A stretch of 64,000 nucleotides of DNA from Culex pipiens pallens (taxonomy: Eukaryota > Arthropoda > Insecta > Diptera > Culicidae). The notes under the pieces are model-generated. The model made no database searches. It was not told the origin of the DNA and saw nothing but the letters and a program-made list of their open reading frames with translations. The position numbers and the translations under genes are program-made. Below, one piece after another: positions 34,701 to 44,640 of the stretch; the first letter of the stretch is position 1, and every line of letters starts with the position of its first letter. The DNA is taken from NCBI RefSeq assembly GCF_016801865.2, contig NC_068938.1, positions 108,923,176-108,987,175 of the forward strand, written 5' to 3'.

Positions 34701-35002
34701 ACGTCAAGGAGAACCTCAAGAAGGCCTTCGAGAGGCACTCGAAGTACTACAACCTCAGGTCAAACGCGAAATGTCCACAGTACACGGTCAACGAGAAGGT
34801 TCTGAAGAAGAACACCGAACTTTCCGACAAGGGTAAGGGTTACTGTGCCAAACTTGCGCCTAAATACGTTCCTGCGCTGGTCAAAAGGGTAGTGGGCGAA
34901 CACTGCTACGAACTAGAAGACGAAAAAGGTAAACGTCTGGGCGTTTTCAACTGCAAGTACCTTAAAAAGTTTCACCAACCTCCCTCGCGTTCGGTCGACT
35001 AA
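31535..35002 (+). CDS. pol: Retrotransposon Pol polyprotein (PR, RT, RNase H, IN)
   Basis: The open frame runs 31535-35002 (1155 codons). It would be translated only from about 31736 (residue 68) by -1 frameshift from gag; its first ATG lies inside the gag zinc knuckle and is probably not used. Aspartic protease: LDSGAS with catalytic Asp125. Reverse transcriptase: LRVCLDSRRIN, FSVIDLKDAYFQIPL and the catalytic box YLDD at 471-474. RNase H follows (FVIESDASDNAVGAAL; then TDARSLLWLF). Integrase: zinc-binding H808-X3-H812 and C842-X2-C845; core Asp876 (TMDYVGPLP), Asp937 (LTDNGTQF) and Glu972 (INDSERANR). The 34-residue D-to-E gap is one shorter than the textbook 35. RT before integrase places it in Ty3/gypsy. 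No stop or frameshift interrupts the frame, so it could be functional. The C-terminal ~70 residues are basic, without a chromodomain that I can recognise. No env follows. Confidence 0.94.
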   Translation: MLELQTAWTFLETMSSRKDDVLLRVWKCRDCCCDLQRPSKKERARTGCSDNTRSRKPTPSVWTKSGKLNSECRNGNSSIPSQNNVPSSTPFFDPFQNLLEIKIHTNLCPHVKIRVFETEFEALLDSGASVSVTNSRDVADRYGLKIFPSPIRICTADHTQYSCVGYVNMPVTFRNVTKVVAVVIVPEITRSFILGINFWTTFGIKPMMQGETGLEEIAEITAGSQDVPEELFHFFIHPVEALPVIEQPPPDDSLDIPGIDLPEPSVTTPETIKTEHDLTEAERGSLADVIRTFPCTTEGRLGRTALLQHEIVLREDAKPRRMPLYRCSPSIQAEMDKEIERYRQMDAIEECTSEWANPLVPVRKSNGKLRVCLDSRRINAMTKKDSYPMRDMKGIFHRLQSACYFSVIDLKDAYFQIPLKEDCRDFTAFRTSKGLFRFKVCPFGLTNAPFTMCRLMDKVIGFDLEPHVFVYLDDIVVATKDLSEHLRLLGIVAERLEKANLTISLDKSQFCKKQVNYLGYLLTGQGVAIDSKRIDPILNYSRPKSVKDIRRLLGLAGFYQRFISNYSKIVAPISDLLRKEKNKFQWTEAAEEGFQELKAALVSAPILANPDFAEPFVIESDASDNAVGAALIQKLDGEPRIIAYFSKKLSSTQKRYASVEKECLGVLLAIEHFRHYVEGSRFKVVTDARSLLWLFTIGVESGNSKLLRWALKIQSYDIELEYRKGKQNITADCLSRSLDAISVAQVDPEYQDLVKQITMDPQAYTDFRVVDGSVYKFVKNKGKVEDSRFCWKVYPPKSEREEILRKTHGTAHLGFEKTLATLRERYFWPLMNTETKRFCQDCLVCQTSKATNVNTTAPLKVQRKIAEYPWQFVTMDYVGPLPASGKGRSTCLLVLTDVFSKFVLVQPFRQATADSLVPFVENMLFLLFGVPEVILTDNGTQFTSKLFQDLLSRYHVTHWRTPSYHPQINDSERANRVITTAIRATIKKDHKDWANNIQTIANAIRNSVHDATKYTPYFVLFGRNMVSDGREYRCMRDTSIDSGSLNNAEREKLYADVKENLKKAFERHSKYYNLRSNAKCPQYTVNEKVLKKNTELSDKGKGYCAKLAPKYVPALVKRVVGEHCYELEDEKGKRLGVFNCKYLKKFHQPPSRSVD
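31730..31792 (+). promoter_or_regulatory. Programmed -1 frameshift signal at the gag-pol junction
   Basis: The slippery heptamer G GGA AAC (31730-31736, spaced in the gag frame) abuts the gag stop TAA. After a 7-nt spacer comes a predicted H-type pseudoknot. Stem 1 is GGAGTGC (31744-31750) with GCATTCC (31767-31773). Stem 2 pairs loop GGGAAC (31757-31762) with GTTCCC (31787-31792), all six pairs canonical. Pol lies in the -1 frame, as required. Heptamer, spacer and knot match the established retroviral -1 frameshift layout. Efficiency is untested. Confidence 0.8.
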
Positions 35003-37189
35003 CACCGCGGTAGAATCGATCAGTTTCAGTTAGGATTTTGCAATTCAGGATTTTCAAATTTAGATTTCTCGAGCTATGTACCCTCTAATCGTTAGAGAGG
35101 CAACCAAGCATAAAATTATGCTCCAAAACACTCTTTAGGCATCAACAACTACAACTACATGCCACACCTGTCCAGCTTCAGATGAGAGTATTGATGGTTC
35201 ATGAGCTTTTGCGGACGAGACCGAAAGATCAACTCCCCTAGCCAACATGAAAATCTATGCTCGAACCTGCTGACTGTCGACAAAATATGCTAGGCAAACT
35301 ATGACCCAACCAGCTATGTCCCTTTCACCCAATCGAAAGCAACAAGATCTCACAAAACCTCTAACCTTCAAGTCGCCTCGATCAAAGAGTTGAGCGTCCC
35401 ACAATAACATAAACTACTGGCGACTAAAACGAAGAACTAGAGCAAAACTACCACGAACACCCTCAAACTAGACAATCGTGATCTCGGACATCGTAAATAG
35501 ACCGTCCAACGAGACAAAATTAGATTTAGGATAGGAATAGGATCAAGGATGGGAGCAAATACCCTACCTAGTGTAAATAAAACTTGTTAGTTGTTAGTCG
35601 CGCCTAATCTTATAAAAACTATGTGAGTAATTACCGTTATTGTTAGTATTCTTCTTGGTTTTCTTCGGTTTATGTTGATGTTGAGTCCCACGAAGTGATG
35701 TTGTCGTAGCATGGTCGATGATGTATGTTGTCTTCAGTTATGTCGTCTGGAGCATATTTTTCGGGAACCTGAGATGACTGGAGTAGTCAGGAAGCATAAT
35801 TCAGCATCTCGCAGCATAAATGTCGTCGTGTTGAGTAGGTTAGGTTTTCCAATTAGAAGTCGTCGCAGCTTCCAATCAGAAACGAAGTTGATGACGTCAC
35901 AGCACATTCAGCCTTCAGCAACATATTTCCGTCGTAATTTTCAGCCTTCCGCAACATATTTTTCCATCCAGTAGTAGATTTTGGCCTTCAGCACATGATT
36001 TTGTAGTTCAGCAGCATAATTGATTCAGCCTTCCGCATAATTATTAGTGAATTCTCGTCAGCCTTCAGCACCCAGAGTTGTTTTCGTCCCACGACGCAGC
36101 TCCTACAAAAGAACACACAAAGCACATCAATTTTGGTTTTTGTGGGAGAAAGTGAATACTCCCCCCGTAAATGAGCAGCAAGCAAAAACGTTTTCTCGTA
36201 GTTTCAGGCACTTTTCACTACATTTTGGCACACATTTTGAAAATCACACGCGAGTTAAAATTACGGACAGCCACGTTTGTTTACGTTTTCGTTTGACGTC
36301 CTCGGCGAAGCTTTTTGACGAAGCTTTTGGTTTGACAGTTCCAGTTAGTTAGGTAGAGTGAAATTTTTTCAGTGTTTATTTGGGAAAACCCTTGTGGCGA
36401 ATTTCTGTTGTCTTGTTGAATTTCGGGTGACCAGAGTCGATTCTGGGGTGGAAATTCAATACAGATATTTTAATTAGGCTGCGTTCTGTTAGAGTGAAGG
36501 ACAATTTGCCTGAAGTAAAGCTTTGGGGTGGGCCTAAACTCTGCAGAACAGATGATTTCGGTGAATTAGGACGAAGTTTCATTTGCTCAACGTAATGATT
36601 GGGGTAGATTCTGAGTCTTAATGAGCCAGTAGTATTTCGGGAACATAAAGTTTGGAGACTTTAGGTTGTATTTTCATTAAATATGGAATATTATTTATTT
36701 GAAAGTATATTTTAGTTTGGGGTATTGATTGGGATTTGAGTGTTAGGATGAATGAATGAGGAATGTCAACCACTAGTCATAGTCGAACTGCTAGTCCTGG
36801 ACTGTTCAAACAAGTAGTTTTTCTGGGAGAAATTTAGAGATGATAGCCTGTAATGTAAATGACCGAAAAAGAAAGTATCTGTGATTAGGTTATAAAATTT
36901 TTGCACTAGCATTTTGTTGAGGATTTCTGAACGTTCGCTGGAGACCGGAGTGAAGACGTTGATGGTCAGTAACAAGCATTTTCTGTGATGGATCATGACT
37001 TGGAAATAGAGATGGAGGTTACTTGTAACCGATGATCATATATGACCCCGAACTGTTGAAGAATCTTTCGCAATTTGTTTTAGTGAAATGTAAATAAATG
37101 TGTAGTTGTTAGTTTTCGATTTTTCGTAAGATTTCCCCCTTACGAAAATTCAGTTTACACTGAATTTTCGTAATTTAAGCATGGAGTGA
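35003..37189 (+). other. Retrotransposon 3' internal non-coding region
   Basis: 2.2 kb between the pol stop and the 3' LTR with no env-like frame. A cluster of CAGCCTTC(A/C)GCA-type motifs lies at 35909-36071. No strong polypurine tract was seen before 37190; AAGCATGGAGTGA is the nearest purine-rich stretch. Confidence 0.6.
37140..37173. repeat. 15-bp perfect inverted repeat before the 3' LTR
   Basis: TTACGAAAATTCAGT at 37140-37154 and its exact complement at 37159-37173, separated by 4 nt. It lies 16 nt before the LTR start. It could form a stable RNA hairpin near the polypurine tract. Confidence 0.8.
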
Positions 37190-39231
37190 TGTAACAGTTG
37201 GCCTGTTTGGCAAAATTATTTATTTATTTGTTTGAATGTTAAATGTTATTTATTTACATTTTGCAATAAAATCCGTTTAGTCAAACTCCGCTTGCACTTT
37301 TCTGTAATATCTCTGTTGTATTCACCACGGTAACTCAACCTGTTTTGGACCGATTGCGTTAAGACCCGGAGAGAGACTCTTGAGAGAGATGAGCCGATCT
37401 TGAACTACCTCAGTGAGAGAACACCACAGCTAGACCCGAGAACACAGTTGCTAAAAAGGGATGGGGAGTTCGCTACTTCTGTCGCACGCAGTTACCCAGA
37501 GAGCATCTCAAGGAATGACGTAATTCCGGTCAAACCGCTTGAGCGTCCGTTGCGACCTTCCCTATTCTGAGGACTCCAGGGCTCGTTCACTTTGTCCCCA
37601 GCTATCAACGAGAGTGGAAGTGCGCATTTTGTACCGCGAGTTTTTGGCTTTTTGTACAAAATGTAATGTAGTATAGTGACGTGTTCCTTATTTGGTCTTC
37701 TAATTAAATTTCCGTTTTTCGTAGTTTCCCGTTTAGTAATTTTGTGTGTGCGCTAGTGCTAATAGTTTTTGAATTGTGTGCGAACCAGGAGCTAAGGTAA
37801 TTGTGCTCATTACCAACCCGTGCATGTGCTCATGTAGTTTCTTCGAACAGAAGTTCGCCCGTTAGCAACAGCGCTAACCATCCCGCAGCAGCACCAGCCC
37901 AGCAGCAGCGCGAACACACGAGCAGCAGAGCAGAGGAAAACGGAGACGAAGTTCCCCGCGCACCGCACTTCTCGTTGTCGCCGCACGTCACCAGGCGAAG
38001 CACGAGGACGAAGAGCGTGAGCGCACGCTAGGCGGCGATCCGTCACCACATCGCCCGGTGAAGAAGGGAGGGTCCCTGAACCACCACACGAGGACAGCGG
38101 AGATCGTTAGTCCCGGCCGGAGTCAACCCTAAGGCCGGAGCTTCCTGTCCGGTTGCGAACGCTGACAGCCGCGGAACCGGGAAAAGTCCAAAACCGGCCC
38201 GAGCCACCCCGTAAGGCCGAGTCCCGCATTCCGGTCAGCTGTTCATCAGCTGACGGCCACGTGTCGTCCCTGAGCTGAGCAACCAGCCACAAGCAGCAGA
38301 GAACAACAGCAGCAACAAGATCATCATTCGGTGAGTCCGTTCTTTTTGCACTTGGTGGAAGAGCACGTCCCTAGCTGACGTAGCGAAGTTTTGCCGGCCT
38401 AGTGCCGAGGCGGCAGACGCGAGTCCGCCCTTGACGGACGCGTCCAAAGTTTGAGGTTCGAACTTTAATCCCACGCGTTTCTACGCCACACGTGGATGAC
38501 CCCTGAAATCTAAACGCGCGCGCGCGCAATTTGAAGAAGCAGTAGCCGATTTGATCAGCTGATTGCTGGAAGATGGGAAGAGCACATGAGCACGGTTAGG
38601 GAAACAGACAGAAGTAAAGATCAAACGCACACACGCAAAGTAGGTAGAAGTTAGAAAACTTGAAGATGGCCACTAACACTATTGTACAAATATAAAAGCA
38701 TGCTAACCAAACGAACACAAGAGAACTCGACTTTGTTTTTGGAGTTTATGAAATAAAACTACCCTAGATCTTTTCCTGATGAATAAAACGTTCGTTTAAC
38801 TGTTATTTAAAACCTACTTGTGGAGTTTCTTTAGTTGATTTGATTTGGAGTTATGTCACTTTTCGTCGTCTTTTTTTTTGTTCTGTTTCTGAATGACAGA
38901 GCTTGGCGTCGAATGCACTGCCACGATCGAAGCGCTGCCTGGTGGCAGGTGGCGGCACTGCCGATGATGAGCTTTTAGGCATGGGAAGCAACACACTGGA
39001 GTAAGTTGTCTGGGTAATTTCTTGTGGTTGGCGTGACGGATTCTCGGTTTCGTTTAGTGGCAGTTCTCGGTGATCTAGCTGGTTCGATCCTGAATCCTCC
39101 GATGAGGATCAGTACAAAATGGGCTCGTCTTTCTAAAGAGTCTCGACCGGGCAAACAAACATGGCGTGCGATCTCCCTTTGGGAGTGGCGCATAAATCTC
39201 ACGCTCACCAGATCGACTAGCAACGGTTACA
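37190..39231 (+). repeat. 3' LTR, full length (2042 bp)
   Basis: Starts TGTAACAGTTGG, identical to the 5' LTR start, and ends GCAACGGTTACA. The first 1726 bp match the 5' LTR; 38916-39231 has no counterpart there. The end is set by the TG...CA termini and the AATT duplication. The same splice donor (38331) and acceptor (38898-38899) are present. Confidence 0.85.
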
Positions 39232-39494
39232 AATTTTCCGATCTTTTCGAAAAAAATATTTTGAAAATTTTTAGATCAAGACTAGCATTTTAAATCGGCG
39301 TAATATTCAATATTTGGCCCTTTTAAAATGTTAGTCTTGTTTTAAAAATTCTCAAAATATTTTTTTCGAAAAGATCGGAAAATTTCACGAATGTTTCATA
39401 TATTAACATTGAAAATCGGACATTGAAAATCGGACCATTTTTCATTGCTGAGATATCGTCATTAGAAAAAGGTGGGTTGTTTTGGTGAGATTTA

Positions 39495-39762
39495 CTGCCC
39501 ACCATTGAAAAAACGGCTAATATCCACTTTTGGCAAAAACGAGATATTAGCACCAGGTGGTAGAGGACGTTCCAACGCATCTTCTGGAACTTGAATTTTA
39601 CTGAAATAGTGTCTAGACTTGGCTGCCGATGCGAAAAACCAAACGGCTAATATGCCACTCTTATGGGAAATTAACTTGACGGAGATTTTGTGTCAAACAC
39701 TAAAACGCGTTTTCTCAGAATACTTGATTTGGCATAATAGCCGAATTTTCAATTATGGGCAG
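39495..39762. mobile_element. MITE nested in the foldback arm, 268 bp
   Basis: Ends are CTGCCCACCATTGAAAAA at the left and, complemented, CTGCCCATAATTGAAAATTC at the right, with CGGCTAATAT nearby. TTTA at 39491-39494 and 39763-39766 is a likely 4-bp duplication. A partial copy is at 51404-51643. Removing it restores the foldback sequence. Confidence 0.75.
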
Positions 39763-40535
39763 TTTAGAAAACTTCAATTTTCGTGTTTCTTTTTCTTAAA
39801 GCGGCTCTATCTCAGCAACCCGAGGTCCAATCTTCAATGTCGCTTAGACAATTTTATGGCAAATTTTCTGAACTTTTCTGAACTGAATTTTTAAATATTG
39901 ATAAACTGCAAATATTTCGCTAAAATCAAACTTTCGGTGGCTATATCTTGAAAACGGAGCCCTTTATCAAAAAATCTGTAAAGTACTTTTCGATTGCAAA
40001 TTCAATTTTGCATTAAAAAGTAATGTCAAACTTGTTTTTGCATGAAACTCAATTTTTTTCCAAAAATCACTATTTTTTCAATAATTCATGACTCGGCGGC
40101 AGATTTTTTGACCATGTTTCTCTATGGCTCAAAAGTTGCGGATTTTTGTCTCCTAAAACATATAAAAAAATCTCGAAAATCAAAAAATACGTATATTGGG
40201 AAATTGAGTTTTAGTAAAAACAAATGTTGATAAAAAAATCTGCAATTTTTTTTCCGTGTACCTATTTTTTTCTCAAAAGTCCTCAACAATACCTACAACT
40301 TTGCCGAAGACACCAAATTGATCAGAAAATTCACTTAAAAGTTACAGCTGTTTGAATATTTACATACCATTTTTGTATGGACAGCAGCCAAAATTGTATG
40401 GAGACTTGTATGAGTGAACCAATGACGCAAAATAGCTTATTTGGTCATAGGGAAGGCCCCCACAAAGTTTGAGTCAAATAAAAAAATACAAAAAATAAAA
40501 ATGGTCGAAATCGGCCGATTTCGTAGAGAGTTGCT

Positions 40536-43480
40536 CTACTAACAAAAAAAAAAACGGATCATACCAAATATCCGGACATCTTCTTGATAATCAGCTTATT
40601 GGAAACCAAGTGCGCCGAAACTCGGTATGGAACCAACGAAGACTGATCTCATGAGATATGATTTCAAAAAGAATTTCAATATCACTCAACCCAAGTAGAG
40701 GATTCATACAAAATTGGAAACAAAACATTGAACTCCTGAAAGCCGCATTAAACAAGAGTTAAACCTGCGTTAAGTACAAAGTGGACCCGTTAAGGAAGTT
40801 ATCAAGATTATTATTCAAGATCAGTTTAAAATGTCAAGGTTTTATGTTGTCCGCAAAAAATCTCTCAAATCGCAGCAAAACTTATTCAAAACCAAGAAGC
40901 ATTCAGTCTAACGTTCAGTCTTGCATCATGTCAAATTAACCAAATTGAGAGCCAAAAGCACTTAATATATTTTATTTTGTAAGCCATTCGGTTTTGTCAG
41001 TTAATCTTTGTAATTATATGATTTTCAGAGTTACACAAAAAATAAATATGATATCATAACATTCTAAAGAAATTCATTAAAATTTCATCAATGATATACC
41101 CCGTAAGTCCTATGCCACGGAAATTTCACTGATTAATTTTGTACATTGTACAAACAATTATCCGCTTTGATATTTATCTCAAAATTACATAGATTTTTGA
41201 AATAGAAATATATTTTATTTGGCTTCATCCTCGTAAATTCAACATGGCTGCTTTTTTCAGCCGATTTTCTACATGTCGAAAGAAATCAAAACTCTATTTA
41301 CTCGAATAAAACTGCTTTAAATGTGTTGAACCTTGTAATGCCATGTAATTTAATAAAACAGCTCGCCTCTTGAAAGTATTTCACTGCGGCGTTCGTCACG
41401 GACAACTAAATGTGTCAAAGTGACAGCACAAATCAAACAAGAATGATAAAATGCTTGCTGAAGAGTAAACAGATTTAAAACAGACTTTGTTAAGTTATTC
41501 AGGCTGCACCAAGAATACTTCTGGCGTTCTTAAAGTAAAAAGTTGAAAACTGAATTAAACCTTCTGAGCACAATTTTTAGCATATCTTGAGGAATTCTTG
41601 AAAATATCTGTCACATTTTATGACGATAAAACTTGTTGGGTTTGGTTAAAAATGTAATTAATATATTTTTTGCATTTAATAAAACTACATGGTTTTCAGA
41701 TCTTGAAATTTTCAGATTTGTTTGGAAGTTATTTGATTACCTACCTAATGATAGGCCAGATTATAGCTCCGGACATAGTTGCCATGCAGATAAGTGAGAT
41801 TCAAAAAGTACATAATTATCACTTAAGTTGGTTAAACCTGAGATAGGGTTGCCAGATCATCAATTAAATTAAATAGTGTTCTATGTGACAGCACACCGAA
41901 TCAAATGAAACCTCTCGAACTTAAATTGGGCAACTCAGTGCTGAGAAAACGTCCAAAAATACATACACACAGACTTTTGTTTAGTTTTTGAATCTGAGTC
42001 GATAGATATACATTAAGATGGGTCTACGAGGTTTCTGTGAAACGTTCATTTTTAGAGCAGGATTATTTTTCCACCTCAGTGAGGAAGTAAAAACCACACA
42101 AAATGAATGTCCTCCCAAACCTTTGAGTGTTGCTGAGCTCACAGTTCAATATTTCTTTAATCTTTTTTAAATACAAGATGGCGTCCAAAATTTCGGTGAT
42201 GAAATATAGAAAAATGCATGTTCATTACTCGAAATTGATGTTAAAAGCAAGAAAATTTTGAAAATACAAAACAATAATGGTTTGTTCTTGGTTCGATTTT
42301 TCCGGATTTCTATACAAACTTTCGAATAATCGAGGCTTCGGATAATCGAGTCTTGACTGTATAGCAATGCTGCAGTACCAATTTTTGGGTCTAGTAGCTC
42401 CTAAAAAATGTGTGTAATTGAATGTCAAAACTTTTCTCAAAAACCCAACAGTCACAATACGATAAAGCACCGAAAGAGTAAAGAGTTCTTCGTTAAAAGC
42501 AAACCAGCCATAACTTTCAAGCAGCGGGGTGCCATAAAAATTTCGTCAAAAGATACACTCTCAACCGGAGTAACTCCTTTTTTACGACCCTTTTCATTCT
42601 GCACGTCGGACGCAAGAAAAAGATGCCTATTTTCATCCCAGACTCGTAAAAATTGCGTTTCGTTTCCTTTTGGAATTAATCCCAGCTCTCTCCCAAAACG
42701 TCAAATTACGGTTGATAAGAGGAAGCGTGCGTCGCCGCCGCCGAGCTTGCTTGGATTGTTTGGACATATTGTTTGGATCGTGATCGGACGCTGATTGTGT
42801 AAAATTCTACCGAACAAACAGTGTGTACCAAGTACTCCCGGGCATTCGTCGGAATTTGCCCAGCCAAAGGAGGCTATGAGGTGAAGAAAAATGGTTTGTT
42901 TTGATGGGCAAGCAAAACAACAAGCTGTGGCACTGCAGTCGGAAATCGTCGGGTATTCCTGGTTGAGTCACAAACTGCGCAAAACTTTCTTGCCCGGCGA
43001 ATCAAAATTCATCTCAGCACGCTTTGGGCGCCGCCGCCTGTCGGCATCGTATACGAGTGGACTCTTTGTGGCGTCTACGAGGAATAGGGTGTTATCAGCG
43101 GCGTATTGAATACCAATTAATTCGCAGCAGTCGGTTTCAATCGGCGGTGATACTTGAACTAGTGATTGATTAAGTGAGCAATTCAAGTCGAGTTGATTAT
43201 TACTTCTGGTTGGGCGAGTTAACATGATGTTTTTCAGGGTCAAAGTTGTAGATGGGAACAAGACGAGAAACGCAACTTGTTTCAATGTTCGATTTTTTGA
43301 GCACTCGTCGTATTTTTTCAACTCGTCAAGCCCAGTTCGTTTTATCGCGATTTTGATTGAAAAAAACTTCTTGTAAATCTTGTTAAACAATTTTAAAATT
43401 GTCTCCTCACTGATGAAAAGCTATTAAATAAGAATTTCTAAGGGAAAGTAGACCCATATTGAAAAAAAAAAACGTTTCTT
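40536..43480. other. No gene recognised
   Basis: Short frames only. The end of a dispersed repeat (CTCAGTGAGGAAGT) lies near 42075. The 128-codon + strand frame at 42408-42794 has no domain and looks like chance. Confidence 0.4.
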
Positions 43481-43489
43481 AATCTAGAC

Positions 43490-44640
43490 TTATTCCACCT
43501 ATAGGTGGTTGATGCCTTCCTCTCATTTATAGAGTGATTCCAACCCCCATAAAGAGTCTCCATGATTTATGAATCGCCCCTAACGTGATCTCAGCACCTA
43601 GGGGAACGGCATCTAATTCCAGCGTGCCTCTAATGTTGGCAGGTCAGAACTTTGACATTCAATTAAAGCTAATTAAAAGCGTTTTCAACTGAAATCGAGT
43701 GATAAATAGCTCAATGAGAAGCGAGCAAGCAAGTTTCTATCAAAAGTTTTGCAAAATTAGTTGTTTAAATAGTGAAAATCAGCAAATTGGATGGAATTAG
43801 GAACGAGTGCTTAACCTGCCAAACATACGAGAATTTCCCTTAAGTCCTAATAAAAATAAGTGATGAGTAAAAAAACAGACTACCTAGATTTGCCTAGATT
43901 ATACAGACTCCGCCTTTGAGAAAAATGGCATCCCTCCCCTCAGTGAGGAAGGCAAAAACCTGTGGAGAAATTGATTGAGGTCATGTAAATTCAGGGCATT
44001 TTTCAACTTCTTGTAATTTTAGATTAGAGCGTCCAACAGTAGATTGCAATGAATAAAATAAATCAAGTTTAATAATCATTATTTTTTGTATAATTTCAAA
44101 ACATTGGTGCAGAAAGGTAGGAAAATGTATAACTCCGCTTACATTTCGGGAATTCCCGGGATTTCCCGGGACGGAAAATTGGACGCTCTATTTTAGATAT
44201 GTAATTCAGATCTTGAAAATTCTTCATCCACAAGAAAGATCATTTCAGAACCTTTCTAAAAATATATGATAAGGCAGGTTTCCATGCAAAAACCCACCCT
44301 TTTTTTGCAAATTGTGTAATTTATATGCAGCAGTTTTTTAAGCATTACTTTTGATGTGCTAAATCTTGTAAATTTTAATAGGGACTTATGGGACCCCAAG
44401 ACGAATCGAATGAGGCCTACACGGTCAAAATTGGCCCAGCCAGTGACGAGATATTCCAGTGACATTGAGACGGTACACATGTTTACATACAGCCAAACAC
44501 ACAGACATTCGCTCAGCTGGTGATTCTGAGTCGATATGTACAAATGAAGGTAGGTCTCGGAGGTCTAATTAAAAATTTCATTTTTTCGAGTGATTTTATA
44601 GCCTTTCCTCAGTAAGGTGAGGAAGGCAAAAATGTAGCAA
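43490..44640. repeat. Dispersed repeat ending in TGCCTTCCTC / GAGGAAGGCA
   Basis: Starts with GATGCCTTCCTCTCATTTAT near 43512. Complementary ends CAGTGAGGAAGGCAAAAA (43941) and GGTGAGGAAGGCAAAAA (44616) follow. An internal segment CCAAGACGAATCGAATGAG (44396) recurs at 63076. This is a dispersed, non-coding element family with more than one copy overlapping here. Boundaries are approximate. Confidence 0.5.

Larger units (their letters stand above)
27347..39231 (+). mobile_element. Ty3/gypsy-type LTR retrotransposon, 11.9 kb
   Basis: Order is LTR, leader, gag, pol (PR-RT-RNase H-IN), 3' non-coding, LTR. This domain order defines Ty3/gypsy. The termini are TGTAAC and GTTACA, a TG...CA inverted pair. 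The 4-bp duplication AATT lies at 27343-27346 and 39232-39235, and the flanks rejoin to give the intact foldback sequence seen at 58660. There is no env-like frame. The LTRs differ at only about four substitutions and a few indels over 1.7 kb, indicating a recent insertion. The 5' LTR lacks the last ~316 bp present in the 3' LTR. Confidence 0.93.
26512..40535. mobile_element. Foldback element split by an LTR retrotransposon and a MITE
   Basis: Sequence before 27347 and after 39231 forms one palindrome, with its centre at about 39290-39320 (AAGACTAGCATTTTAAA against TTTTAAAATGTTAGTCTTG). The right arm runs outward to 40535, ending CGTAGAGAGTTGCTC. The left arm decays near 26512. Removing the inserts leaves about 1.9 kb. 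Related copies are at 19540, 50035, 55250 and 57775. No transposase. Confidence 0.75.

Noticed and set aside
34244..34738. 164-codon minus-strand frame opposite integrase
   Set aside because: The + strand has conserved catalytic residues here; the antisense frame has no recognisable features.
38916..39011. Short frame in the extra part of the 3' LTR ending GMGSNTLE as a captured exon
   Set aside because: About 30 codons with no confident family match; it lies within the LTR boundaries set by the termini and duplication.
42408..42794. 128-codon + strand frame as a gene
   Set aside because: No similarity, no splice or promoter context, and basic/Ser-rich composition typical of chance translation.
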